A stretch of DNA of 64,000 nucleotides, taken from the NCBI GenBank assembly GCA_963995525.1, contig OZ023209.1:8585888-8649887 (forward strand), in the 5' to 3' direction. The notes beneath the pieces are model-generated. The model saw only the letters and a list, made by a program, of their open reading frames with translations, ran no database searches and was not told where the DNA came from. This document shows positions 1-10,600 of this stretch, piece by piece; the stretch's first letter is position 1; every line of letters begins with the position of its first letter. The translations under genes and the position numbers were made by a program. The stretch is from Escarpia spicata (lineage: Eukaryota > Annelida > Polychaeta > Sabellida > Siboglinidae).

Positions 1-423
1 TATTCTAAATGAGGCCTAACTATTGTTTTGTACAGCGGTATTATTAGCTCTTTTTCCTTATACGTTATGTTTCGTCTAATTAATCCAAGGATTTGATTTC
101 CCTTTGAAGCTGCAATTCCGCACTGCTCTGAAATCTTCATATCAGCACTAACGGTTAACCCTAGGTCCTTTTCTTTTACAGTAGTACTTAGTACAGTACC
201 CCCCATTGTATATTCTACTTCTTCGTTCCCATGTCCTATGTGGAGGCATTTACATTTCCCAAAATTGAACATCATTTGCCACTTTTCAGACCATTTGATC
301 AACCTGTCAAGATCATCTTGTAAATGCTGTCTATCTCCATCACTTTTAATCCTTCTAAACACTTTTGTATCATCCGCAAATTTCAACACCTTGCTTGTTA
401 TTTCATCATTAGCTTTCATTTGA
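1..423 (-). pseudogene. LINE reverse-transcriptase fragment (open to the window edge)
   Basis: The minus strand reads without a stop from 423 to base 1. It carries the reverse-transcriptase active-site block KVLKFADDTKVF, then RLIKWSEKWQMMFNFGKCK, a VKEKDLGLTVSADMKIS block and a final LIIPLYKTIVRPHLE block. This order (palm FADD box, then the thumb-side segment) is typical of APE-type non-LTR retrotransposons. The part before the FADD box is missing, so this is a 5'-truncated copy. It probably continues past the left edge. The frame is intact over about 140 codons, which suggests a fairly young insertion. It lies inside the XRCC5 intron after exon 6. Confidence 0.85.
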
Positions 424-1492
424 TAGATAGTTTTTGGCACTTGCTGATGAATAGAGTATAACAAATACAAAATGAACATAAACAGTGCAGACAAAAAACA
501 TGACATCAGCAAATTTGCTTGGGAACTAGGAGGCTTATTTGGGACAGGCCTATGGGATAGAGTTAAATCTTTAAACACCCTTTATGTAACCATGAACGTG
601 GTGAAACATTGTTTAAAAAGCACGTTCTGATGACTCATTAACACATCAACCGACTTCACTGGACAGAGATGATGGTTGAAAACTTCATCCTAGATGTCTT
701 TATGTGCCTTCTATCCCTAAAGGTTTAAACTATACAGCAGGTTTATCAAATTGCCACGGTTTCAGACACTATCTTGAATTCTGCGGTTAGCTCAAGGAAA
801 ATTCCTGGGGACTTTTAGTATGTTACTTCAAACACTTCCAGGGATCTGTACAAAAATCACCTTTCTGCTGTCAATTTTTAGGTTTATCCCTAAAACTCCT
901 GGATTATAAGTTCTATAAATCTTTTAGGAGTATAGGCCCAAAAATGCCTCCCTTTAACCTTTCTGAATGATTTCAGTGACTATGACCGTTACTGACCTTA
1001 ACGTAGCCACAAATGGGAATCTGTAGAAGATTAGTAATTTGAAGTTGACATTTCCAAGCGACTGGCTTCACTTGGCGGCTCTGGAAGAAAGTCAGCATCG
1101 GCAGCGCTTGTCTACAACCACAACACAATCCACCGATTACTTCAGATCACATCAATTAATTAAAGCTACGTTGCTTTTTCCATTCCGAGGGATGAGAATT
1201 ATTAGCAGAACGTTCACTGATTTGACTGCGGAAATCAGGATGTTGTGGTTAGTTTAGTATGTCGCTGTCACAGCTGCGTTTACTAAATGAATGGTTTGTA
1301 TATGTTTTGCAATGTGAGCACTGTTATGAGCGTATTAAACATAATTTGGCAGGAGTAAACCATCAACATATTCATTCTAGTATTATGAACATTATATGAG
1401 AAATTGAGATGTAGACAACGTAGTCAGTTTAATGCAGTCTCTAAATGCAGAATAACATATAATTCAACTAACTTGAATTTGACGGCAAAATT
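424..1492. other. XRCC5 intronic stretch, nothing recognised
   Basis: No exon-like segment with matching splice borders and no clear repeat was seen. A 72-codon ORF at 1039-1257 has no recognisable motif. Confidence 0.5.
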
Positions 1493-1500
1493 ATACCAAC

Positions 1501-2642
1501 CAGGGTTCATACAGACAACTAACAATTAAATTCAAGGGTTTTCAAGGGTTCTTTGACATAAAAACATGCCATTTTCAAGGGTGTATATTTCTGTTATTTA
1601 TTTAGTTTTTCAGCCCCATTTTTACTGGACCAGTCAATCATTTCATACCTGTGGTTTACAAGTAATCAACTGGCCATTGAAAAGATCGGTTACACATCAA
1701 TAAATCCAGCAAGCACACATTTCAGGAATGAATGAAGCAAATAAACAATCAATCACAGGACCCTTAGCCTTAGAACAATGAGGGGGATCATTACCAATCT
1801 TGACGAAGATGCTTAAGTTTTAACTGCCTGTTTATTACATACAGTAAATTAATCAAGAAACAATAACGTTCATTATATACTGTTGCTGTCAGTGTCACAT
1901 TAGTCTTTTCAGGTTTCTCACTTCTTCTCACTCAACTGGCGAACTAAACATGTTCCTGGTGTAACCAGCATGCGGCGCAGTTGCTAATTGTGTTTCGCGG
2001 ACACGCTGTTCTTGTGCTTCGCACTTTTAACATGACTGTCCAGGCTATATCGACCTCCGTTCCCGATGTTGATGGATTTTGCGCAAAATTGACATCGCGC
2101 AGAACGAACGATTCCCGTCGGGTCTCGACACACCCATTCTTTGTATTCCGCGATTGCCAACCATTCATCTTTAAATTTACAGTTTCCTTTCTCGGGAGCC
2201 ATCGTAATGCAAATTCAAATCGACCGATAATATTTTCAACGAACACGCTTTTGTCGCTTTCCAAAATGGCAACTTAATACCCGTATGTAGCGTGACCTGT
2301 ATGAGCAGTACTTATGGCGCTATCTAGCGGATAATTATTAATATAATTCTTGGTCACTTGGACTCACTCCTCGTGTTTTGTCAATCGCCTTTTAGTTTTG
2401 ACGTTCCGACGTTGAATTTGAATCGCACATTTACTTTCGCACTTATTAAATCATTTATATTACAATGACACGGCTGAGATATAATACCTTAATTGCACAT
2501 TTAAAGCAAAAACATGCATTTTAAAGGGTTTTCAAGGGTTTATTCTGAAAACGGGTGATAATCAAGGGTTTTTGGGTACCCTTGAACGTAATTTCTAAAT
2601 TCAAGAGTTTTTAAGGGTTTTCGGGGATCCGTGCGAACCCTG
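1501..2642. mobile_element. hAT-type DNA transposon, non-autonomous, with 8-bp TSD
   Basis: The element starts CAGGGTTC at 1501 and ends GAACCCTG at 2642, so the termini are inverted repeats. It is flanked on both sides by the identical 8-mer ATACCAAC (1493-1500 and 2643-2650). An 8-bp duplication and CAGGG termini are the hAT signature. Subterminal AAGGGTTTTCAAGGG-like repeats occur near both ends. The only coding content is a short zinc-finger ORF on the minus strand (1984-2202). No transposase catalytic region is present, so movement would need a transposase supplied in trans. Confidence 0.9.
1984..2202 (-). CDS. Small BED/U1-like zinc-finger ORF inside the hAT element
   Basis: This is a 72-residue ORF starting MAPEKGNCKFKDEWL. 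It holds one C2H2-like finger with CQFC near residues 38-41 and HVKSAKH near residues 58-64, giving C-x2-C-x16-H-x5-H spacing. Such fingers sit at the N-terminus of hAT-like transposases, where they bind DNA. Here the ORF stops right after the finger and no catalytic or dimerisation region follows inside the element. It may be the remnant of a transposase N-terminus, or a DNA-binding peptide kept by a non-autonomous family. Expression is unknown. Confidence 0.55.
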   Translation of the reverse strand: MAPEKGNCKFKDEWLAIAEYKEWVCRDPTGIVRSARCQFCAKSINIGNGGRYSLDSHVKSAKHKNSVSAKHN

Positions 2643-2685
2643 ATACCAACCAACATTAAAAAAGATTCATTATGGTGGTAAAATG

Positions 2686-2693
<8 letters not shown>

Positions 2694-2730
<37 letters not shown>
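2694..2730. repeat. (TA)n microsatellite
   Basis: Uninterrupted AT dinucleotide run in the XRCC5 intron just after exon 6. Confidence 0.95.
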
Positions 2731-2734
<4 letters not shown>

Positions 2735-2856
2735 GAGTGTATGAAAGTTGACATTTTTATGGCATGTTTTAAGTTTTGTAATTAAGTTTGTGTGCCTGCC
2801 ACTTTGGTCGCATAACGGAGAATCACTTCCCTGCCACTTCTGTCACCATGTCACAC

Positions 2857-3109
2857 AAATAACATTGACTTGTCAGCCTCTTTGACACCATCGTACCCAA
2901 ATGAGTATGATTCGCCGTCCACTTTTGAAACCATTTCTTTCAGCAGTGCCTCTCCTCTCTTCTGCTGGGCTGTCTTTGGCTTCCCACGGTTTGTCTGGGG
3001 TCTGGCATGCCCATTGCTTGGGCCGGGTCTGGCATCTCCAGACCCATCAGCACCAGCACCAGCACCATCACCATCACCATCATCAGAGTCCCCATCCAGT
3101 TCAGGTCCT
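2857..3109 (-). CDS. XRCC5: XRCC5 exon 6
   Basis: Acceptor TTAACAG at the 3110 side, donor GTGTGA after 2857. Encodes GPELDGDSDDGDGDG, an extended Gly/Asp/Ala-rich loop, then QQKRGEALLKEMVSK and GVKEADKSMLF, which match the end of the Ku80 vWA domain. The loop is partly built from a GGT/GAT-type trinucleotide run near 3048-3084. Confidence 0.85.
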
Positions 3110-6100
3110 CTGTTAACATCACATATAGTACAGCAGATAAGTAACAAATTGAGCACTTTTTGATAAAAGCATGACCAATATTGTCATCCCTCAGGGTCCC
3201 CAGAAATTTGAAAAAGTCTAGATACACGAAAGGATGCCTACAAAATAAAGTTGATTTTATATGAACAGAGCTGACATTTCCAAGATATAACATTGTGGGG
3301 AAAGGACACAAAAAGCAAACAATTGTTTTGATAGCAGGAACTGTTTTACCATTGCTTTACCATTCCCAGTCAAAATATTGATGACAAGAATGTTTACTCA
3401 ATAATGAACACGTTTTATTTTTTGCCAGCATTCCATCAAATCCGGTCCGTAATGGAGACGGCGCAAAAGCAATACTCAACACAGTGGTACTAGTTCACAG
3501 GGCTACTTTATTTCGGCAACTGTCTGTTTACTACAGTACATCAGCCCTTAAAGCTGAATCCAGTGACCCTCAATGGCACATCATTAATCTGGTCAATGCC
3601 ATGGCATGCAGCCTGTGTAGTGTCTACTAGGGTTGCAGTCTCTTAAGGACTACGCAAAATTAAGAAAAAGTTACTGAAGAGTTTTTGAAAAAATAGACAA
3701 TGTGATAATTTACCAGTTTGGGGGGCCCTGGGGGGTTAGAATGATTCAATCAAATACAGATTCCTCATGCATAGTGGCAGTACCCTAAGATGTCTGTGCA
3801 AAATTAGAGGAAAAGTTGCTGAACGGTTTCTGAGATATGACAGCTAATGGTGCATGGCAGACGGCGCACGGCGGATGCAGAGTGATGACATAAGTCTGTT
3901 GGACCTTTGGCCCAAAGGACTAATGAAAATTGGCTCAACTAACACCGCCTTCCCCTACACTTCATAGAACCCAAAATGTGACATATTTTCGCATCTCAGA
4001 TATTCTTTAAGCATAACGTATGCTTAATAGAATGAATATGGTATGTGCCAGTATGTAGGCACTTGTACTCACATGACATTCAACTCAATCTGAGCGTCCT
4101 TCATGCTGGTAGTGATGTCGTCTAGTCGGTCGTCATCAAACTCCCCGCCCATGTCTGTCAACAGGATCAGTCGTTTGCCTCCCAAACCCTTCCTGCCTCT
4201 AAAATCACATCCAACGCAGTATAATGAGCAGAATATGAGACTGTCTGATGCAGCTGTATAATCATAACTATTACAATATACCATGTACATCACATGTGAT
4301 ATATACTTAGCCAGCTTCCTCTCACCCAGCTATCCCTTATACCATCCACTGCCCAGCAAACAGAAACTAATTACTTGGGATAGTGACTATTCTTGGTGTC
4401 TCAACAGTCCCATACATGTTCATCAATAGCCCAATAGATACAGATAGGATCTATAATGCACTGCAGTAAACAACTCATTGTTTGCTTGGATGATGCTTGA
4501 GAAGTGTTAACACCCAACATGAAGCAAAATATTCATTTTTAAATCGCTAATTCCTTGTGTCAAATCAAAGCAAAAGATTGGTGTGAAAAATAGATACCTG
4601 GTGGCAATTTCTGCCAATATACTGGCTGAAATGGGCACAGAAACAGCAAGGCAAGGCCTGAGCAGTTATTAAATTATGTAAACAAGGGGAAACACTGCTG
4701 TGGATCAGTCACTGTTTTGTTGCAAAACTGGTCATATACACAAGGACATGACTAGTATCATCCGAAATAGAGTAGCTTGAAATAAACTACCCCGGTATGT
4801 ACACTTACTGTATCGCCTTCATAAGGTGATCCATCGCCACAACCAAAGCATCCAACACTGATCACTAGTCAAGGCATACACGATGAAAGCAGCTGCTTCA
4901 AAATGCACACTGACAACAATATCAAACGTAACAAAATCAATCTAGTTTATGACAATCACCAGCAAGGCTGTTCAAGCACTGTTTGTAGAAATGACACAAT
5001 CTTATATCATTTTATGCAGTTTTATGTAACGCATCCTGGAGCATTTTATTTTAAATGGATTCAAGCGCTATAGTTGTTATTATTATTATTCAAACAATTT
5101 GGTCAGCTATTACCGGTAAGCTAAAAATTCATCTACTTGCAAACAGTGTAAGTGACTTGTTTGACCCACGACAACCACATCAAATAGCAATGATCATAAG
5201 TGAAGAAAGGATACCATCTGCAGAGACTGTGCCAGGCTGTACTTCATTCTGCACGTACTTGAGTATGGACCAGTCGACAGGAGCGAGGGGTCTTGCTACA
5301 CAGATGTTCTCATAGCCGCTGTCCCCACTGGCCAGGTCATTCGCAGTGTCTGACGTGCCAAATACAATCAATGACACCTCATCTTTCGACTCCGAAAACA
5401 GCTGCAAGTATAGACAGAACAGAATTACATTTGTGTTTTTCAGTGACTATGGTCATATATCACAAATGAAGAAATCATGCTCAGTACAGGTTGATACTTT
5501 TTAGTAATCTTACTCAGTATACTTTTTACAGGTCTTTAGTAATCATACTTAGTACCTGTACTCAATGTGTCATTGATCAAAAAGGCAATGTAATTATAAA
5601 AATTTCTCGGCTATATTGCGAAAGTAATCATAATCATGATTTAAATCATGACTACAATTTTCTTGTGTCTATATACAGTGTATCATGTTCCCATGGTCGT
5701 AACAGTCAGATATTGGTCAATTCCATTATAAGATTAAAGAGTAAGATTTCTTTGCATCTGTTCCAACTGATAGGATATTTTATTGTATTGACAGATGGCA
5801 GTGATAACACAGTTTCAATAGCAATACATGTTAATGTGCACTTGCCACATTGATAAAGGTTAAGTTCTTATACAGTGTATAGCGCAGTATGCAGTCCTTA
5901 GGAATGCTCAAAGCGCTTTACACTTTACTCCCTGGTAACCCTGTTCAAACGAACATTATCTTGATTTCTTTGAGAAGCATTCACACTGATGGGTAGATGC
6001 CGATAAATGCAACTATTACACTGTTACACTATTACACTGTTACGCACTAGTTTTTCTGGCTAGGAATCTATAAGCTATGTACACATTGGCTAATCGATTT

Positions 6101-9100
6101 GTGACTGTAATCACTTAGCTAAATTGCCCACCCTCCCAAAACCAACCCTATTGAGATAACGCCTACCTTTCTTTGCAGGATCATATTGATAGCATCAAGA
6201 GAAGTCTGCAATGCGCTACATTCTCCGGGGGCTGCCTGGCTCATAGACGGCCCCACATCTAGCACTATTGCTACCGCTTCCTGTTAAAAAAGTACATTCA
6301 GACAAATTCGATCAAAGTTCTATACTAATCATGTATGTTATTTTTACGCTCAGATACAGAGTACAACTCTGTTGAAGCGTGTTGACAATAAAATGCTAAG
6401 ACTTATATAATGATTAGCGCAAGTACTAAAATGTGAGTAACAAAATTAAACATATATAAAGGGTAAAATTTCATTAAAAAAATGTACAAAGCAAATCTAC
6501 CAGGGTTCGCAAAAATTATCAAAATTATTAAACTGTACATCGGAGTGTTCGGACTGGCTGACTCACAACCAACTAGTAGAAACAAATGTGATTTTATAGA
6601 ACCAATTGCAAAGTCATCAGAAGAGATGACTGCAGTCTAATCATGGGCAGCAAACAGCTGCACTGAACAAGATGATGCAGGCAAGAGTTGAACCCCGACC
6701 GCGATGAACGACTGGACGGTGACGCATTGTTGGACGATGGACTTTTCATTAGCATTTCCTTTCCCGAAACCGAAAGAGCAACCAGTAACATTGCTGGCGT
6801 TTGGTAACTTGCTAACATAATCACTGATACAGGGATAACACAACTGCGATGGGATAGCACCTGACAATGTATGTAACACACGCATGTATTTTTTTCCCTG
6901 TTGCACATGGTTACTAGGCGGGGCTACTTATCGTAACCGGATGTAAACATTTACATGCTCCGCGTTCTGTAAAAATATTTAACTGCATGTGATAACTTGC
7001 TATCATATTGTCTGTTATTGTTCTATTCCAACACAACACTCAACTAGCATAAGTTAATTCATATAATCACAGCTAGTCCAAAGGGACTTCTCTTCTAAAC
7101 GTGGACTAGTCTGATCATTGAAACTACTCGTCCCGGATGATCGGACGCCTCTCGTTTTGCAGCCTGCATATTATATATACAATATGACATTGTCGACAGT
7201 AAATAGACAATAAAACATTAAGAATAAATTGCAAAATAATGCGCTGGCTAGTATAGTAGTACACAGTTAAAATAATAGTAATAATAAAATTATGTACAGA
7301 ACAGACAAACACATTTGAACACAACTTCTGAAAGGGTATCTGAAAGAACCTATTCAGTTGACAATTCTTTCAATACCGATAAAAGTAGTGACTTAGTACT
7401 GGTAATCCAACTTATCCATGACACCAATGAATAGGTATGGGGCGAGAGGGTCTCCTTGAAGAACTCCTGCATTAATCACAAAATTAGGAGTTTCCCATTC
7501 ACAAGCAAGAAAAGCAGAGGTGCTCAATGAAATACTTCACTTTTGAATCTCAAATAGTGTCCCACTGTTAACCACTGCAGTTGTGGGTAACGCATGCTTG
7601 AAATAAGTGATAACAGTGCATGTTGATGCAAACTGGGTGCTATTTTGGGCTCAAACATGCACCAAGATGCAACATTTTTATAACATAAAATACAAAATTA
7701 GTAAAAATGCCTAGGATGTTGTGGAATGATAGAATTAATTATTAACGCACAACGCATGAGCCAAGGTATCAACTTTTGGAGAAAAAAAAATGTAGTAATA
7801 GCGGAAAATCAAATTCTACACAAGTATACTTATACACATTCGGGGCGATATTTTATTTTCTCACCTAACCATGAAAACGACCACCTACAGCCGCCAAACT
7901 TCTCCTCACATATCTTACATACATATACATACACTACGTTACCCAAAAAATATTTTACATTTCTACCACGATCAAATGTCAAAAAACAAACTCTAGTACA
8001 ACTTGACTTCTACGGCGGCAAATATCCGTTGCTCCGCGGTTACCGTAAAATCGATATTGTGTCGAGCTTCACAGAAATTCCGTACAGTGGAGCTATCATT
8101 ACTGCACGCACGTTCGCGCGCGATATAACTATATATAATATATCGTTACTATATATGGGCGCGTTGGTGTGTGTTAGTTATAATACTGACATTGTTTCTG
8201 TTAAAAAGTAACTTGATTAATTATTATTATCAGTATGGTTTGCAGGTAATGAAAGATTTCTACTTAATGTAAAAACAAAATAAGTCTTATGAATAGCCAA
8301 TAAATGTGTTCGTATGTATGTGTGTGTGCGTGTGTGTGTGTGCACGTACACAAATATATTCTTTAGATAAGAAAATTAATATAAATTATTATTCTATTAA
8401 TGAAATATAATGCTACCATGAGATATGTATTAATAATATTAATACATTTTTGGACATTCATTACTTGTTAAGCACAATAAATAAATGATAATTAAATATT
8501 GTGGTAGAAAAATAGTTTTTAACAGTTTGGTCGCATTCTAAAATAATATTAATATCTTAGTGCTTTTTTATTGTTTTTATTGTGGGATGAACGACTTAAA
8601 CAATAACATTCATCTTTTAATTAAGCTCATCATAATTTCGCGGCAGTTACGTTGAATTGCCGTGTTCACCACCAATCGATGTACGGCTGTATCACAAGTA
8701 GTTTCCCTTTACACACAGAGTGGCAGCAAATTTTGCATAATTTGTTCAAACCTGCACTTTTAACGGTGACAAAAAAACTAGCTGGAAATGATGAATGCAT
8801 CTTCTTAGTTGAACTAATTGCGGAAATGACAATTTAACAAAATGTTCACATAAATGAACATATATGATTCATCCTGAATGCCTCCCAAAATTGCGTCATT
8901 CATTGGAGCACCGACTCGTTTGTTGGTCATCAACTGAAAAAGAATTGACCCACAGGAACACAATTATTAACTGGCTATTCATAAGACTTATTTAGTTTTT
9001 TACATTAAGTAGAAACCTTTCATTACCTGCAAACCACACTGATGATAACGTTGCGTTTGCGGCTAGCGGTCGACAGGGAAGCATACGGGCACATGTACAC

Positions 9101-9817
9101 TCACTCAGTCGTACTAACGATAAGTCAGGTTATACGTTTTCAGTTAATTATATGCGGAAAACCCTACCAATACAAGATCTAATACACAATATATATGGCT
9201 AAGTCTGCTAAATACTACCCAGTTATAAATGTCAGAACGATAGGTTCAGACGGCGGCAGCTATTACAGCAACTGAATTGTAACCGATATATTATAAATGT
9301 CAGAACGATAAGTTCAGACGGCGTCGGCTTATACACAGCAACCGAATTGTAACCGATATATATTCTAAATTCTCCAGACTGACAGTGACACTGACAGTCG
9401 AGACTCGAGACAGACAAGTCAACGGTGACAACCTGTGTCTGTGATTTCTAAAAGTGAAAGGGCTTGACACCTCAGACCTCTTCCTTGATGATGATCACTC
9501 AACGTCAACGAGTGTAAATTAGCCTATCACCAAAACCATGAAAGAGACACACCCAAAGCGAGACTACGCTACTGACCGAAGCCATCCTTCATGGTGTTGT
9601 ACCAGAAAACGTAACAGAAAACACGCGCTGTTTATCATGTTATGACTTATCTGTTATCATTATCCGATTATGTCGCTCATTTCAAGCTAGACCACCCGGC
9701 GACCACCGCTGTGGACCACTGTAGCCAAATGGACCACTGTAACTAAATCACAAATTGGCAGGATAAGATACGTCTCGCCATGGTAACAATATGTTTTAAT
9801 CATACCTTTGATGTCAT
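2857..9817 (-). CDS. XRCC5: XRCC5 (Ku80), 5' part, partial gene
   Basis: Ku80 pairs with Ku70, encircles broken DNA ends in the nucleus and recruits DNA-PKcs for non-homologous end joining. Exons found, in transcript order: candidate exon 1 (9817-9806), then 6280-6167, 5401-5215, 4857-4809, 4198-4073 and 3109-2857. All junctions keep frame. The joined protein gives the Ku80 N-terminal vWA-like fold: AIVLDVGPSMS (first strand), KDEVSLIVFGTSDT, GYENICVARPLAPVDW, VLDALVVAMDHLMKAIQ, KRLILLTDMGGEFDDDRLDD and an acidic Gly-rich loop before QQKRGEALLKEMVSK. The vWA metal site is not conserved (DVGPS rather than DxSxS), as is usual in Ku80. The beta-barrel and C-terminal exons are beyond the left edge. 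The gene is head to head with AGPS. Confidence 0.93.
3600..3935. repeat. Dispersed intronic repeat, two degenerate units
   Basis: Two similar blocks share the pattern 'actacgcaaaattaagaaaaagttactga' / 'gtgcaaaattagaggaaaagttgctga' (abbreviated to fragments) and a following tract ending GACCTTTGGCCCAAAGG. It resembles interspersed repeats of marine invertebrates. No family could be named. Confidence 0.4.
4073..4198 (-). CDS. XRCC5: XRCC5 exon 5
   Basis: Acceptor TTTTAG, donor GTGAGT. Encodes RKGLGGKRLILLTDMGGEF and DDDRLDDITTSMKDAQIELN, the vWA strand-helix segment seen in Ku80. It enters with one base completing a Gln codon and leaves two bases that complete an Ile codon with exon 6. Confidence 0.92.
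4809..4857 (-). CDS. XRCC5: XRCC5 exon 4 (49 bp)
   Basis: Acceptor CAG before 4857, donor GTAAGT after 4809. Encodes VLDALVVAMDHLMKAI, a Ku80 helix. Too short to stand out as an ORF, but the phase agrees with both neighbours. Confidence 0.9.
5215..5401 (-). CDS. XRCC5: XRCC5 exon 3
   Basis: Acceptor CTTGCAG, donor GTATCC. Encodes LFSESKDEVSLIVFGTSDT, then the GDSGYENICVARPLAPVDW block and a VQNEVQPGTVSAD end. The order and spacing match the Ku80 N-terminal domain. Confidence 0.93.
5870..6060. repeat. Likely dispersed repeat in XRCC5 intron 2
   Basis: Contains the 'caaagcgctttacactttac' phrase common in invertebrate interspersed repeats, followed by a short run of 'acactgttacactatt' units near 6015-6045. 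Confidence 0.3.
6167..6280 (-). CDS. XRCC5: XRCC5 exon 2
   Basis: Acceptor TTAACAG, donor GTAGGC, 114 bp in phase 0 on both sides. Encodes EAVAIVLDVGPSMSQAAPGE and then SLDAINMILQRK, the first strand and helix of the Ku80 vWA domain. Confidence 0.92.
8227..9047. mobile_element. Foldback element: inverted arms of about 73 bp
   Basis: The left arm (about 8227-8299, from TATGGTTTGCAGGTAATGAA to TCTTATGAATAGCCA) is repeated in inverse orientation at about 8973-9047. The spacer is about 670 bp and AT-rich. It contains a 61-codon ORF (8652-8837) with several Cys and His but no firm family. The structure fits a small non-autonomous DNA element. No target duplication was resolved. Confidence 0.6.
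8318..8343. repeat. (TG)n microsatellite
   Basis: TGTGTG run with single C interruptions, inside the foldback spacer. Confidence 0.85.
9226..9361. repeat. Tandem duplication, unit about 66 bp
   Basis: The phrase TATAAATGTCAGAACGATA, followed by GTTCAGACGGCG and then AATTGTAACCGATATAT, occurs twice in a row with a few differences. Confidence 0.85.
9806..9817 (-). CDS. XRCC5: Candidate XRCC5 exon 1 (start codon)
   Basis: The minus strand reads ATGACATCAAAG followed by GTATGA, i.e. Met-Thr-Ser-Lys and a donor in phase 0, which is the phase exon 2 requires. Vertebrate Ku80 also has a very short first coding exon. A CpG-rich stretch lies just upstream on the minus strand. A 12-base exon can occur by chance, so this is tentative. 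Confidence 0.45.
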
Positions 9818-9879
9818 ATTCTGGCTTTAAGGATTGCGTTAATGGGTGGGTTTAAAGATTTGCTGATCGAACAAAATAT

Positions 9880-9975
9880 AAACACCCGCCAACAACAGGC
9901 AATTGGCAAGGCGCGTGCGCGATAATGAGTTCAGGGTCACGTCGGCGGCGATACCGATTCGGCGAAGAAATTATT
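9880..9975 (-). promoter_or_regulatory. Candidate XRCC5 promoter, CpG-rich with NRF1-like motif
   Basis: A local GC- and CpG-rich patch in AT-rich surroundings, with GGCGCGTGCGCGATAA near 9909, similar to the palindromic NRF1 site of housekeeping promoters. It sits 60-160 bp upstream of the candidate Ku80 start codon. Confidence 0.35.
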
Positions 9976-10181
9976 CGATGTTTCGATGAAAATATATGAT
10001 TGCTTCGGATGTGTTTTGATATTCAGAGAAATAATAGCGGTCGCTTCTGTAGCGCTACCATTTCGCAGCACGAATGTTATTGTATCTGGCTAGGTAATTA
10101 TTTGGTCAGTTATGCGGCGCCACAATACATTTTATTTCTGGAAATAATAATAATAATAACAATCAAATTTAATTCAGACTA

Positions 10182-10182
<1 letters not shown>

Positions 10183-10228
<46 letters not shown>
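10183..10228. repeat. (TA)n microsatellite
   Basis: Uninterrupted TA dinucleotide run in the intergenic region. Confidence 0.95.
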
Positions 10229-10230
<2 letters not shown>

Positions 10231-10600
10231 CCTAAGGGCAGCATAGGTCGACCGCTCCATTATGAGAGATAGGATATACAACCTCCGAGAAAACGTCTCC
10301 CAAAATCAAAAAAATCAATTTTATGGTGCAAATAATTATTGATATCATTATATGTCTGGGTATACTACATACACTAACAGTTCAAATTATAAAATAAACG
10401 ATACTGTCTACGCAATCAGGGTCAACACTTTATGCAGACCGGCTCTGGTCTGCCTAAAAACGGTGGTCTGCCTAAGGTGGTCCCTTATGCATATCTGGTC
10501 GACGTATGCTGCTGTTAGGAGTATATATATATATATATATATAAATTTTGTTTTCATATTCTAGTTTCTCGTGGCTTTAGCCATATCATAACACCTTACC

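Larger units (their letters stand above)
6281..9805 (-). other. XRCC5 candidate intron 1
   Basis: A 3.5-kb intron if exon 1 is right. It holds a foldback pair (8227-9047), a GT run (8318-8343) and a tandem duplication (9226-9361). ORFs at 6594-6908, 7124-7324 and 7726-8211 show no motif and are AT-rich or overlap repeats. Confidence 0.4.

Noticed and set aside
7726..8211. 161-codon plus-strand ORF
   Set aside because: AT-rich, no motif, sits in the XRCC5 intron; probably chance.
8652..8837. Possible THAP-like finger
   Set aside because: A few Cys and His residues but wrong spacing and no following motif; lies in a foldback element spacer.
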